A stretch of 64,000 nucleotides of DNA from NCBI GenBank assembly GCA_023430975.1, contig JAEYYB010000172.1, forward strand, positions 1 through 64,000, in the 5' to 3' direction. The first letter of the stretch is position 1, and each line of letters opens with the position of its first letter. Positions 1 to 8,715 of the stretch are shown here, one piece after another. Source of the DNA: Bacillota bacterium. GTDB taxonomy: Bacteria > Bacillota > Clostridia > Acetivibrionales > DSM-2933. The notes beneath the pieces are model-generated. The model ran no database searches. It had not been told where the DNA came from and worked only from the letters and a program-made list of their open reading frames with translations. The position numbers and the translations under genes are program-made.

Positions 1-43
1 ATACTTAGACGGTTGCGTCTTGGTAAAATAGGTAGTCGCCAGA
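1..43 (+). rRNA. rrf: 5S ribosomal RNA, 3' end (partial)
   Basis: The first 43 bases resemble the 3' third of a bacterial 5S rRNA: a GACGGTTGCGTC arm, then a TTGGTAAAATAGGTAGTCGCCAG stretch read as the loop E / helix IV to helix I tail, directly followed by a tRNA. Only the end is present, because the window starts inside the gene. The position just before a tRNA fits the tail of an rRNA operon. The call rests on pattern recognition alone, without the 5' half to fold against. Confidence 0.7.
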
Positions 44-50
44 TTTATAT

Positions 51-123
51 TCCTCAATAGCTCAGTTGGTAGAGCATGCGGCTGTTAACCGCAGGGTCGT
101 AGGTTCGAGTCCTACTTGAGGAG
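51..123 (+). tRNA. tRNA-Asn (anticodon GTT)
   Basis: A full cloverleaf can be drawn. The acceptor stem pairs TCCTCAA with TTGAGGA, and the D arm carries AGCTCAGTTGGTAGAGC. The anticodon stem TGCGG/CCGCA encloses CTGTTAA with GTT at 84-86, and the T arm has GGTTCGAGTCC. The discriminator base is G. CCA is not encoded (CTA follows), so the 3' end must be added by nucleotidyltransferase. It lies 8 bases after the 5S rRNA end and is probably cotranscribed with it. Confidence 0.97.
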
Positions 124-126
124 CTA

Positions 127-161
127 AAAACAAGAGAACCTATTAGGTTCTCTTGTTTTTT
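127..161 (+). terminator. Rho-independent terminator of the rRNA-tRNA unit
   Basis: A long perfect stem (ACAAGAGAACCT against AGGTTCTCTTGT, extended by flanking A and T runs) with a 4-base loop and a TTTTTT tail starts four bases after tRNA-Asn. It is a strong intrinsic terminator. Confidence 0.9.
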
Positions 162-263
162 ATGTATACATAATTATTATAAAGTGATTTATTATGGTAT
201 TGACTTAACATAAACATATCTGTAAATAATAAAATTTAGATAATGATATTTTTGAAATAATTC

Positions 264-272
264 TGGTATAAT
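264..272 (+). promoter_or_regulatory. Extended -10 promoter
   Basis: TGGTATAAT is an extended -10 element 52 bases before the DUF4015 lipoprotein start. No good -35 lies 17 bases upstream. A second possible pair, TTGACT at 200-205 with TAAATA at 223-228 (17-base spacer), lies further upstream. Confidence 0.45.
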
Positions 273-324
273 ATAGAAAGCAAGTGAAATAAAAACCGAA
301 AAATAAAGAATGGAGCGGCTTATT

Positions 325-1590
325 ATGTCAAAATTCAATAAATCTGCATGGATGATTGTAAGTATATTTATTATTTTTTCTCTTATAAGTGGTTGCAGTT
401 CAACAGGTGCTGACAAGAATGGTAAAACAGTAAAAGAGATGCAGAATACAAAAGTGCCTGGAACCAGTGATGGAAAAGCAGTGCAAACTCCTGCACAAAA
501 TCCCACACCGACGGTAACGCAAATTGTAACTCCAACAGTTAATAACTCTAAAAATATTCCAAAACCTGATAAACTTAGAGCAGTTTATTTCTCAGGATGG
601 ACTGCTGGAAGTCCTGATAAGATTAAGCAGGTTGTCGAACTTGCTAAAACCACTGAATTAAATGCTGTAGTTATAGATATAAAGGATGATAAAGGTTTAC
701 TTAGCTACAAATCGAATGTGAAAGAGGTTATTGAAAACGGTGCAATTGAAGTTAAGTATGATGTTAAAAAGGTAATTGAACAGCTTCATGCAGGCAATAT
801 TTTTGTTATCGCCAGATTAGTTTGCTTTAAAGATCCGATACTACCGAAAAAACATACTGAACTGGCGTTTAAGAAAAAGGATGGAAGCCTCTGGAAGGAT
901 AATGTAGGTAACTTATGGGTAAACCCCTTTAACAAGGCAGCATGGGACTATAATATAAAAATTGCACTTGAAGCAATAGATTTAGGATTTGATGGAATAC
1001 AGTATGATTATGTAAGATTTTGTAATGATGGAGATATAAAGAGTATTTATTATGGGGAGAATTTTGACCCAAATACAAAATCAGATGCTATAGCTGAATT
1101 TCTAAAGAAGTCATATGAAGAGATTCATACAAAGAGGGGAATAGAATTATCAGCTGATGTTTTTGGAATTTCTGCAGTTGCGACAGCGGATGATAAAATT
1201 ATCGGCCAAAACTGGGAAAAGCTAGCTCAACATGTTGATTACCTTTCACCTATGGTTTATCCGTCCCACTATGCTACAGTATTGCAAAATGGAGTTGGTC
1301 AGGAAATAAACGGAGTTAAATTTACAAAGCCTGATTTAGAGCCATATAATGTTGTATATCAGACTCTTCTATCAGGTAAAAAGAGATTGGAGAAAACGAG
1401 TATAAAAGTTAACATAAGAGCTTATTTACAAGCCTTTACTGCACCATGGATTGGAAAAGGCTATTATCAAAAGTATGGAACCGAACAAATAAGGCAGCAG
1501 ATTAAGGCTGTGTATGATGCAGGCTATACCGAGTGGATTCTTTGGGATCCGGCTAATAAATATCCTTTGGATGTATTTGAGAAGAAATAG
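325..1590 (+). CDS. DUF4015 putative glycoside hydrolase, lipoprotein
   Basis: This 421-residue protein has a lipoprotein signal: a short basic N-terminus, a hydrophobic stretch and the lipobox LISGC (Cys about residue 24). A Pro/Thr-rich linker follows to about residue 80. The rest, beginning RAVYFSGWTAG and containing ELNAVVIDIKDDKG, GFDGIQYDYVRF, ADVFGISA and YLSPMVYPSHY, is typical of DUF4015, a predicted (beta/alpha)8-barrel glycosidase-like family. It is probably anchored outside the membrane and may act on cell-wall or extracellular polysaccharide. The substrate is unknown. The ATG at 325 is preferred over the ATG at 310 because GGAG at 312-315 then serves as ribosome binding site. Confidence 0.85.
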   Translation: MSKFNKSAWMIVSIFIIFSLISGCSSTGADKNGKTVKEMQNTKVPGTSDGKAVQTPAQNPTPTVTQIVTPTVNNSKNIPKPDKLRAVYFSGWTAGSPDKIKQVVELAKTTELNAVVIDIKDDKGLLSYKSNVKEVIENGAIEVKYDVKKVIEQLHAGNIFVIARLVCFKDPILPKKHTELAFKKKDGSLWKDNVGNLWVNPFNKAAWDYNIKIALEAIDLGFDGIQYDYVRFCNDGDIKSIYYGENFDPNTKSDAIAEFLKKSYEEIHTKRGIELSADVFGISAVATADDKIIGQNWEKLAQHVDYLSPMVYPSHYATVLQNGVGQEINGVKFTKPDLEPYNVVYQTLLSGKKRLEKTSIKVNIRAYLQAFTAPWIGKGYYQKYGTEQIRQQIKAVYDAGYTEWILWDPANKYPLDVFEKK

Positions 1591-1605
1591 AATGGATTTT
1601 TTAAA

Positions 1606-1690
1606 GTCTAAGAAATTATGGTGCATTCTTCAAGACCATTTCTCATGACATCAAGGTTTCAAAAGCACTTCGTGACTTTGTTCTAAAATG
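1606..1690. repeat. Family D intergenic element, copy 1
   Basis: It begins TCTAAGAAATTATGG, continues with ATTTCTCATGACATCAAGG and TTCAAAAGCACTTC, and ends GACTTTGTTCT. It matches the better preserved copies at 33059 and 63691 in order and spacing. It fills the gap after the DUF4015 gene. Confidence 0.6.
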
Positions 1691-1698
1691 TTTAAGTC

Positions 1699-1726
1699 AA
1701 GGCATGCTTCTTGTGAAGCATGCCTT
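1699..1726. terminator. Perfect 12-bp hairpin, possible terminator
   Basis: AAGGCATGCTTC and GAAGCATGCCTT form a perfect 12-bp stem with a 4-base loop, followed by ATTTC. The T run is weak, so it may be a terminator for the DUF4015 gene or a minimal palindrome related to the AGGCATG-ended repeats. Confidence 0.5.
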
Positions 1727-1740
1727 ATTTCAATATCTAG

Positions 1741-1812
1741 TAGATTATAGCATATCCTATCCCATAACTTCCCACGACAACATCAAGGCTTCAAAATTGC
1801 TTCTTAAATCTG
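1741..1812. repeat. Family D element, degenerate copy
   Basis: CATAACTTCCCACGACAACATCAAGGCTTCAAAATTGCTTC matches the middle of family D (compare GCGACAACAATCAAGG and TTGCAAAATCACTTC at 63.7 kb). The left end is not recognisable. The rest of the 1591-1944 gap is AT-rich with no gene visible. Confidence 0.45.
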
Positions 1813-1944
1813 TTTATATAGGAGATTTGTTATTGCAGCAAAATTAAATTTTCGTTGTAATAAGTATTTCTATATAATAAAATATTAGAGAAAAACAGCA
1901 CTATATGAAAGAGTAATTATATTTATTATATTTTGGAGGTAGGA

Positions 1945-3150
1945 ATGTTACTAATCAAAAATAGCAGAATTATAACAATGGAAAATACTGATTTTGATTG
2001 TGGTTATATACTTGTTGAAAAAGGAAAGATTATAGATATTGGGTCAATGGATAATTTCAATGAATTAAAACTTGAGGAGACTTATTCAATTAAAACTGTT
2101 ATAGATGCACAAAATAATTATGTGTTGCCTGGTTTTATAGATGCACATTGCCATGTAGGTATGTGGGAAGATTCTGTGGGCTTTGAAGGCGATGACGGCA
2201 ATGAGATGACCGATCCCATAACTCCCCACTTAAGAGCAATTGATGGGGTTTACCATATGGACAGAGCGTTTATTGAGGCAAGGGAAGCAGGTGTAACCAC
2301 AGTAGTAACAGGTCCGGGAAGTGCAAATGTTTTAGGCGGCCAATTCGTAGCATTAAAAACATATGGAAGAAGCGTAGATGAGATGATAGTAAAGGAGCCT
2401 GTAGCACTTAAGGCAGCCTTTGGGGAAAATCCTAAAACCGTTTACAATGAGAAGAGACAGACTCCAATGACCAGAATGGCTACAGCAGCTTTATTGCGTG
2501 AAAGTCTGGCAAAAGCCAAAGAATATAAAAATATGCTGGATGATTATAATAATAACCCGGAGGAGAATGACAAACCCGAATTTGATATTAAAATGGAGGC
2601 CTTACTTAAACTTATAAATAAGGAGGTTCCGTTAAAGGCTCATGCACACAGAGCGGATGATATTTTAACAGCCATAAGGATTGCGAAGGAATTTGATATT
2701 AAAATTACGATAGAGCACTGTACAGAGGGATACATGATTAAGGACCTTCTCTTAGAGGAGGGAGTTAAGGCTTGCTTAGGGCCACTGCTGACTGATAGAT
2801 CAAAAATCGAGCTTAGGAATCAAAATATAAAATCTCCTGCAATATTATCAAATGCAGGAGTAGAGGTAGCAATAACAACCGACCACCCATGTGTACCCAT
2901 ACAGCATTTATGCTTATCAGCCGCTATGGCTGTCAAAGCGGGAATGGATGGAAAGAAGGCACTCCAGTCAATTACAATAAATGCTGCAAAAATTACCGGT
3001 ATTGATGACAGGGTAGGAAGTCTTGCAGTGGGTAAAGACGCAGATATAGTTATTTTTGATGGAAATCCTTTAGATCTAATGACAAAAGTCTTAACTACAA
3101 TTATAAATGGTAAGCTGGTTTACGAAAGGGAAAAGAATGAAAAGCTTTAA
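1945..3150 (+). CDS. Amidohydrolase (imidazolonepropionase-like)
   Basis: A 401-residue metal-dependent hydrolase of the amidohydrolase superfamily. The metal-binding GFIDAHCHVG motif lies near residue 67. KAHAHRADD and IEHCTEG give the next metal or substrate histidines, and TTDHPC carries the catalytic Asp. The C-terminal SLAVGKDADIVIFDGNPLD strand is typical of the composite beta-sandwich of these enzymes. It probably cleaves a C-N bond in a cyclic amide or imide or in a dipeptide; the substrate cannot be read. GGAGG at 1935-1939 is the ribosome binding site for the ATG at 1945, so the upstream in-frame TTG at 1933 is not the start. Its end overlaps tsaE. Confidence 0.88.
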   Translation: MLLIKNSRIITMENTDFDCGYILVEKGKIIDIGSMDNFNELKLEETYSIKTVIDAQNNYVLPGFIDAHCHVGMWEDSVGFEGDDGNEMTDPITPHLRAIDGVYHMDRAFIEAREAGVTTVVTGPGSANVLGGQFVALKTYGRSVDEMIVKEPVALKAAFGENPKTVYNEKRQTPMTRMATAALLRESLAKAKEYKNMLDDYNNNPEENDKPEFDIKMEALLKLINKEVPLKAHAHRADDILTAIRIAKEFDIKITIEHCTEGYMIKDLLLEEGVKACLGPLLTDRSKIELRNQNIKSPAILSNAGVEVAITTDHPCVPIQHLCLSAAMAVKAGMDGKKALQSITINAAKITGIDDRVGSLAVGKDADIVIFDGNPLDLMTKVLTTIINGKLVYEREKNEKL

Positions 3151-3592
3151 GGCTGTTTCGCAGGATGAAACTTGTGCACTTGGAAGGAAACTTGGCGATT
3201 TGCTAAAAGCAGGTGATATTGTTTGCCTGGTAGGAGACCTGGGAACCGGCAAAACTGCCTTTACAAAAGGAATTGCCGAATCCCTGGGAGTTAGCGGGTA
3301 TATAACAAGCCCAACCTTTACGTTTGTAAACGAGTATCAGGGACGGATACCGATGTTCCACTTTGATGTTTACAGGATAGGCGAGCCTGAGGATTTGTTT
3401 GAAATAGGGTTTGAGGAATACCTCGAGCAGGACGCTGTTGTAGTTATAGAATGGGCAGATATGATAAAGGACATACTTCCTTCTGAGTATATATGGGTTG
3501 AAATAAAGAAGGATATTAACGCTGACTTTAACATAAGAATAATAGATATTCAGTTTATAGGAAGCAGATATAGCAATATTAAAGGACTGTAA
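3137..3592 (+). CDS. tsaE: tRNA threonylcarbamoyladenosine biosynthesis ATPase TsaE
   Basis: A 151-residue P-loop protein with Walker A GDLGTGKTAFTKG, then ITSPTFTFVNEY and HFDVYRI, and later VVVIEWADM, all hallmarks of TsaE (YjeE/YdiB). TsaE hydrolyses ATP to drive the TsaD-TsaB complex that makes t6A37 in ANN-decoding tRNAs. The start at 3137 overlaps the upstream amidohydrolase stop by 14 bases, suggesting translational coupling; an upstream in-frame ATG at 3107 would add ten residues the family lacks. tsaB follows after a 68-base gap. tsaD is not in the window. Confidence 0.95.
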   Translation: MKSFKAVSQDETCALGRKLGDLLKAGDIVCLVGDLGTGKTAFTKGIAESLGVSGYITSPTFTFVNEYQGRIPMFHFDVYRIGEPEDLFEIGFEEYLEQDAVVVIEWADMIKDILPSEYIWVEIKKDINADFNIRIIDIQFIGSRYSNIKGL

Positions 3593-3634
3593 GGTATGAT
3601 TGAAATATTACTTCCCGTTTTGGGGCATACCTAA
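3590..3634. repeat. Short family B palindrome
   Basis: TAAGGTATGATTGAAATATT and ACTTCCCGTTTTGGGGCATACCTAA are the two ends of family B joined together with the centre missing, giving a palindrome of about 45 bp. It overlaps the tsaE stop codon and lies in the short tsaE-tsaB gap, so it must be transcribed with them. Confidence 0.65.
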
Positions 3635-3660
3635 TGCTGATTTTGAAAGGAAGATAGAAT

Positions 3661-4377
3661 TTGAAAGTATTAGCGGTAGATACATCGTCAACTGTCGCGG
3701 CTGTGGCAATAATAGAAGATGAAGTGCTTTTGGGCGAATACTTTATAAACAATAAAAAAACGCATTCTCAAAAGCTTATGCCAATGATAAAAGAACTTAT
3801 GGACAGTTTGGGGCTTACGCCTGAAGATATTGATATATATGCTGCATCAGTAGGACCAGGTTCTTTTACAGGTCTTAGGATTGGAGTAACCAGTATAAAG
3901 GCCATGGCTTATGCTTTGGAAAAGCCTGTGATAAGTGTTCCGACTTTGGATGCTTTAGCATACAATGCACAGGATAGCAGTGCTGTAATCTGTCCGATAA
4001 TGGATGCCAGGAACAATCAAGTATATACTGCCCTTTACAGATTTGTTGATAAGGGGATATCCAGAGAATCAGAGTACATGGCATTACCTATTGAAGAATT
4101 AATTAATATGCTTGTAAATACAGGTGAAAAGGTATGCTTTGTTGGCGATGGAGTTGATAGGCACAGGGAATATTTACATAATGAGCTGGGTGAAAAATGC
4201 AGTTTTGCATCCCATAACCTAATTTTAAATAAGGCATCCTCAGTGGCACAGTTAGCACTAACAGCCGCTAAAGCAGGCAAGCTTGAAAATCCCGTTGATA
4301 TGGTGCCTTTTTATTTGAGAAAATCTCAAGCTGAGCAGGAGTATGACAGAAGATGCGGAGATAAAACTCATGAATGA
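3661..4377 (+). CDS. tsaB: tRNA threonylcarbamoyladenosine biosynthesis protein TsaB
   Basis: A 238-residue ASKHA-fold protein starting LKVLAVDTSS, with THSQKLMPMI, SVGPGSFTGLRIG and PVISVPTLDALA, all TsaB signatures (YeaZ/YdiC). It is the scaffold partner of TsaD in t6A synthesis. The start is TTG, with AAGGAAGAT upstream. The 3' end overlaps rimI, giving the common tsaE-tsaB-rimI order. Confidence 0.95.
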   Translation: MKVLAVDTSSTVAAVAIIEDEVLLGEYFINNKKTHSQKLMPMIKELMDSLGLTPEDIDIYAASVGPGSFTGLRIGVTSIKAMAYALEKPVISVPTLDALAYNAQDSSAVICPIMDARNNQVYTALYRFVDKGISRESEYMALPIEELINMLVNTGEKVCFVGDGVDRHREYLHNELGEKCSFASHNLILNKASSVAQLALTAAKAGKLENPVDMVPFYLRKSQAEQEYDRRCGDKTHE

Positions 4378-4840
4378 TATAAAGGTTGTTCCAATGGCTT
4401 TGGAGCATGTTGATGATATTATGATTGTGGAAAATTTAAGTTTTTCCATACCTTGGTCAAAGGCTGCATTTATTGAGGAAATAACTAAAAATACTTTTGC
4501 ATATTATTATGCTGGAATGTTTGAGGGCAAGGCCATAGGGTACGGCGGCATGTGGCAGGTGTTTGATGAGGGGCACATCACTAACATTGCTATCCATCCC
4601 GAATTTAGAAGAATAGGTGTTGGCAGCAGCATTTTGGAGTATATGATTGGAGAAGCCGTTAAAAAGGGCATACAAAGGATGACTTTAGAAGTCAGAAAAA
4701 GTAATGAATCTGCATTGAAATTATACCAAAAGTATGGTTTTGTAAATGAGGGAATCAGAAAATCATATTATGCAGATAATGGCGAAGATGCAATAATTAT
4801 GTGGAAACATGAGATGAACCTTAGCATAAAAAATCAATAA
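4370..4840 (+). CDS. rimI: Ribosomal protein S18 alanine N-acetyltransferase RimI
   Basis: A 156-residue GNAT acetyltransferase. FSIPWSKAAF near the N-terminus, ITNIAIHPEFRRIGVGSSIL for acetyl-CoA binding and LEVRKSNESALKLYQKYGF are typical of RimI, which acetylates the N-terminus of ribosomal protein S18 and possibly other proteins. I chose the ATG at 4370, which gives the usual family length, has CGGAG upstream and overlaps tsaB by 8 bases. An in-frame ATG at 4343 with AGGAG only four bases away would add nine residues. Confidence 0.92.
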   Translation: MNDIKVVPMALEHVDDIMIVENLSFSIPWSKAAFIEEITKNTFAYYYAGMFEGKAIGYGGMWQVFDEGHITNIAIHPEFRRIGVGSSILEYMIGEAVKKGIQRMTLEVRKSNESALKLYQKYGFVNEGIRKSYYADNGEDAIIMWKHEMNLSIKNQ

Positions 4841-4928
4841 AAAAAAGGATTTTTGTCTAATCTAGTTGAATATATAAATATTATAATCAGCTTATTTGTG
4901 ATAATACATTCGCAGAGGGGGCAATTCC

Positions 4929-7376
4929 ATGCCAGGCTTTGAAAGGTTGTCTTATGACAAACTCAGGAATGAGTGCGATCCGAGACAGTTTGATTTTGAC
5001 AGCACTGCAGAACTCCAAACACTAGATGGTATAATTGGCCAGGATAGAGCTGTTAAGTCGATGGAATTCGGACTGAACATCAGGTTAAAAGGCTATAACA
5101 TATATATGTCAGGCCTGACTGGAACAGGAAAAACAAGTTTTGCCATGAACCAAATAAAGAAAATGGCCCTTAAAGAAAAGGCACCTGATGATTGGTGTTA
5201 TGTATATAACTTTAATAAATCAAACCAGCCTATGGCATTAAATTTACCTGCAGGCTTGGGTAAGGTATTCCGCAAGGATATGGATGAGTTTATTAAAGCG
5301 ATGAGGATAGAAATAGCTAAAACCTTTGAAAGCGATGATTATGAGAAAGAAAAAAACGATATTGTTAAAGAGTATCAGGAACAAAGGGATGAGCTGCTTG
5401 AAAAGCTAAATCAGGATGCTGAAGCACAGGGGTTCAAGGTAAAGACAACCAATGCAGGTATTTACTTTTTACCTATAGTTGAAGGTAAAACCATAAGTGA
5501 GCAGGAGTATGGGGAGCTTGAAGAGGGAATAAAGCATGAAATAAGTGAAAAATCAAATGTTTTGCAAATAGAAACTATGGAGATAATCCGCAAGATAAAA
5601 TCCATAGAAAAAGAAGCAGAAGAAAAAGTCTGTGAATGGGAAAATAAAATTGCCTTATTTGCTGTAGGAATGCATATTAACGACTTAAAGGAAAAATATA
5701 AGGATTATTGTAAGATTAGTACATATTTAGATGAAGTTCAGGAAGACATATTACTAAATTTGAGTGATTTCAGGGAAGAGGAAGTTCCTGAAGATCAGCA
5801 GCAGATTCTTTTTCCATGGCCTAAAAGCATAGGATCTTCTATAGACAAGTACAAGGTTAACCTGTTGATTGACAATAGTGAGCTTAACGGTGCTCCGGTT
5901 ATTATGGAATCCAACCCTACCTATTACAATTTACTGGGAAGAATTGAATATGAAAATGAGTTTGGAACAATGACAACAGATTTTACACTCATCAAGCCTG
6001 GGGTACTGCATCAGGCTAATGGCGGGTATCTGGTTCTGCAGGCAAGGGATGTTCTAAATAATGTTCAATCGTGGGAAGCATTAAAGAGGGTTATAAAAGA
6101 AAGAAAGATTACAATTGAAAATCTTAAAGAGCAAATGGGCTTGGTAGCTGTATCGGCCATAAAGCCTGAACCCATTCCGCTAAACGTTAAAATAATTTTG
6201 GTAGGTAGTGAACACTTGTATCAGGCCCTATATGACTATGATGAGGATTTTAAAAAGTTGTTCAAGGTCAAAGTTGATTTTGATGATATTATGGACAGAA
6301 ATGCTGAAAATATAGCTAAGCTGGCACAGTTTATTGCGGGCTTCTGTGAAAGGGAAAAATCACTGCATTTTGACAGGACAGGAGTGGCAAAAGTTGTTGA
6401 ATATTGCTCCATGTTGGCTGAGGATCAGCTAAAACTCACTACCAGATTAAATGATGTGATAGAAATTCTATGCGAGTCTTCTACATGGGCATCTATTGAG
6501 CAAAGTGAATATGTTACTTCGGAGCATGTTAAAAAAGCTCATAGTGAGAAGGTATACAGGTCCAATAGATATGATAAGCGGCTTTTGGAGATGGTTAAAG
6601 ACGGTACAATACTTATAGATACCAGCGGTGAAGTTATAGGCCAGATTAACGGCCTATCCATCATCGATGTGGGTGACTTCTATTTTGGAAAGCCGTCCAG
6701 GATTACTGCCAACACATATATTGGTGAAAGAGGAATTGTTAATATCGAACGTGAAGTGGACATGAGCGGTACATCCCATTCAAAAGGTGTTCTCATATTA
6801 GGTGCATATATAGGTGAGAAATATGCACAGGATATGCCCCTTTCTTTGACAGCCAGCCTGTGTTTTGAGCAGTTATACAGTGGGGTTGATGGTGATAGTG
6901 CTTCGAGTGCGGAACTATATGCAATACTCTCAAGTCTGGCAGAGGTGCCAATTAATCAAGGAATTGCCGTTACAGGCTCTGTAAATCAGAAGGGCGAGAT
7001 ACAACCTATCGGAGGAGCTACAAGCAAAATTGAAGGCTTTTTCGAGATTTGCAAGGCACGTGGGTTGACGGGAAAGCAAGGCGTTATAATACCGCATCAG
7101 AATGTAAGAAACCTTGTATTAAACGATGATATTATTGAAGCTGTAAAAAAGAATAAGTTTCACATATATCCGGTGAAATATATTGATCAGGGCATAGAAA
7201 TTTTGACAGGCGTTAGTGCAGGAAAAAAGGACAGCAAAGGCGAGTACGCAAAAGGAACTATAAACTTTCTTGTTTATGAAAAGCTTAAAAAATATGCTCT
7301 TAAATCTGCGAACTTTGGAAAAGAAGAAGTTAAAAAAAGCGGAGCATCGAGAAAAGTGAAGGAAAAGGAAAGCTGA
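4929..7376 (+). CDS. Lon-like ATP-dependent protease (AAA_32 / LonB type)
   Basis: An 815-residue protein with an N-terminal AAA domain carrying Walker A GLTGTGKTS (about residue 63), a coiled-coil insertion rich in Glu and Lys at about 130-280, a Walker-B-like NGGYLVLQARD, and a C-terminal Lon peptidase domain. In that domain DGDSASSAELYA supplies the catalytic Ser, and IGGATSKIEGF supplies the Lys of the Ser-Lys dyad. It is distinct from classical Lon at 44.9 kb, which has the LAN substrate domain. A cytoplasmic quality-control protease is likely; targets are unknown. AGAGGGGG lies eight bases before the ATG. Confidence 0.9.
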   Translation: MPGFERLSYDKLRNECDPRQFDFDSTAELQTLDGIIGQDRAVKSMEFGLNIRLKGYNIYMSGLTGTGKTSFAMNQIKKMALKEKAPDDWCYVYNFNKSNQPMALNLPAGLGKVFRKDMDEFIKAMRIEIAKTFESDDYEKEKNDIVKEYQEQRDELLEKLNQDAEAQGFKVKTTNAGIYFLPIVEGKTISEQEYGELEEGIKHEISEKSNVLQIETMEIIRKIKSIEKEAEEKVCEWENKIALFAVGMHINDLKEKYKDYCKISTYLDEVQEDILLNLSDFREEEVPEDQQQILFPWPKSIGSSIDKYKVNLLIDNSELNGAPVIMESNPTYYNLLGRIEYENEFGTMTTDFTLIKPGVLHQANGGYLVLQARDVLNNVQSWEALKRVIKERKITIENLKEQMGLVAVSAIKPEPIPLNVKIILVGSEHLYQALYDYDEDFKKLFKVKVDFDDIMDRNAENIAKLAQFIAGFCEREKSLHFDRTGVAKVVEYCSMLAEDQLKLTTRLNDVIEILCESSTWASIEQSEYVTSEHVKKAHSEKVYRSNRYDKRLLEMVKDGTILIDTSGEVIGQINGLSIIDVGDFYFGKPSRITANTYIGERGIVNIEREVDMSGTSHSKGVLILGAYIGEKYAQDMPLSLTASLCFEQLYSGVDGDSASSAELYAILSSLAEVPINQGIAVTGSVNQKGEIQPIGGATSKIEGFFEICKARGLTGKQGVIIPHQNVRNLVLNDDIIEAVKKNKFHIYPVKYIDQGIEILTGVSAGKKDSKGEYAKGTINFLVYEKLKKYALKSANFGKEEVKKSGASRKVKEKES

Positions 7377-7436
7377 TTAAGACTGAGAGAAATAATAATT
7401 CTTAACATATATAGGTGTATTGCCTATCAATAAATG

Positions 7437-7480
7437 AAAGCCCTAAACTTGAGAAATTTCAGGTGAAGGGCTTTTATTTT
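7437..7480 (+). terminator. Terminator of the Lon-like protease gene
   Basis: AAAGCCCT pairs with AGGGCTTT across an imperfect inner stem (CTTGAGAAATTTCAGG) and is followed by TTATTTTT. It lies about 60 bases after the stop codon. The rest of the gap to 7670 is AT-rich without a visible gene. Confidence 0.75.
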
Positions 7481-7669
7481 TAGAAATTATGGTATCATAT
7501 TTGACATAAAAATAATGGCTTTGTTAAAAATTTATAAAAAAAATGAAGTAATACAGCAATTTTCTAATTTATATGTTAAAATATAGCTGAACTTATTATG
7601 TAATGCAATAATAATTCTAAAGAGATTAATCAATAAACACAATTATAATAAATAATCGAGGTTTTCATT

Positions 7670-8503
7670 ATGAACATCAGAAAGATGGCAGAGAATAAAT
7701 TTTTTCTAGGTATTATTAACTTTATATTGGTTGCAATGGTAGGATTGTTTGACTTTATCACGGGGAACGAGGTCAATGTTACCATACTTTATCTTATACC
7801 CATATGTATTGCAACGTGGTACATTGGAGAAATACCCGGAATTGTAGCAGCTGATATTAGTGCAGGTGCCTATCTGGCTTCAGATCTGATAAATAAAGAA
7901 GCTCAAAATTATGGTATAGTAGATATTTGGAACGCAATAATGTTTCTGGCGTTTTTTACTATAGTAGTTATAATTCTATCAAGGCTTAAGAAAACTTTGA
8001 TTAGAGAAAAAAATCTGGCAAGGATTGATTTCCTTACAGACATATACAATCTTAAGGGGTTTTATGATTATGGTGTAAGGGAAGTTGACAAATGCAGAAG
8101 ATATTTAAGACCCATATCTGTAGCATATATTGATTGTGATAATTTTAAGCAGATCAATGATACCTGTGGTCACCAAACAGGCGATGAACTACTTAAGGTG
8201 ATTGCGGCTACCATAGTGGATAATGTCAGAATGACGGATTTGGCAGCAAGATTAGGTGGAGATGAATTTGCAATAATGTTGTCTGAAACTGGACAGGAGG
8301 CTGTTAAGACTGTTATTGAAAGAGTTAGGAAAAACCTTCAGGCTAATGTACAGAATAAGAATTGGCCTGTTACATTCAGCATAGGTGTTGTTATTTTCAA
8401 TAATGCTCCTGAGACGTTGGATGAGGCCGTAAAAAAAGCAGATGAGCTGATGTATAAAGTAAAGAAAAATGGTAAGAACAAAGTTATTTTTGAGGTAATA
8501 TAA
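7670..8503 (+). CDS. Membrane-anchored diguanylate cyclase (GGDEF)
   Basis: A 277-residue protein with four or five membrane segments in residues 13-105 and a C-terminal GGDEF domain from about residue 120. The domain has RIDFLTDIYNLKGF, DCDNFKQINDTCGH and an intact active-site loop GGDEF. RMTD sits five residues before GGDEF and matches the RxxD inhibitory I-site, so product inhibition by c-di-GMP is expected. It should make c-di-GMP from two GTP at the membrane. The integral N-terminal region has no recognised ligand motif. The gene stands alone between non-coding stretches. Confidence 0.9.
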   Translation: MNIRKMAENKFFLGIINFILVAMVGLFDFITGNEVNVTILYLIPICIATWYIGEIPGIVAADISAGAYLASDLINKEAQNYGIVDIWNAIMFLAFFTIVVIILSRLKKTLIREKNLARIDFLTDIYNLKGFYDYGVREVDKCRRYLRPISVAYIDCDNFKQINDTCGHQTGDELLKVIAATIVDNVRMTDLAARLGGDEFAIMLSETGQEAVKTVIERVRKNLQANVQNKNWPVTFSIGVVIFNNAPETLDEAVKKADELMYKVKKNGKNKVIFEVI

Positions 8504-8572
8504 CTGTTTATTTTTAATCATATTGGGTATACAATATAAAAATAGATTATTGTCTTATAATTATAGCGATTA

Positions 8573-8677
8573 TTAATGCATGAATGAAAAATTACTTCCG
8601 CTTTCTACACTGTTGTTGACGAGTTAAGTCAACACATGAGCCAAATTTTAAGCGTAAGTTATTTATTGATCATGATT
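8573..8677. repeat. Family B element, divergent copy
   Basis: The order GCATGAATGAAAAATTACTTCCG, GACGAGTTAAGTCAACAC, AAGCGTAAGTTATTTATTG, ATCATGATTA follows family B (compare 20564 and 31592), with several changes in the centre. It lies just upstream of the flavodiiron gene. Confidence 0.65.
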
Positions 8678-8715
8678 AAGATAAATAAATTGATACTTAA
8701 GGGAGGAGAATATAA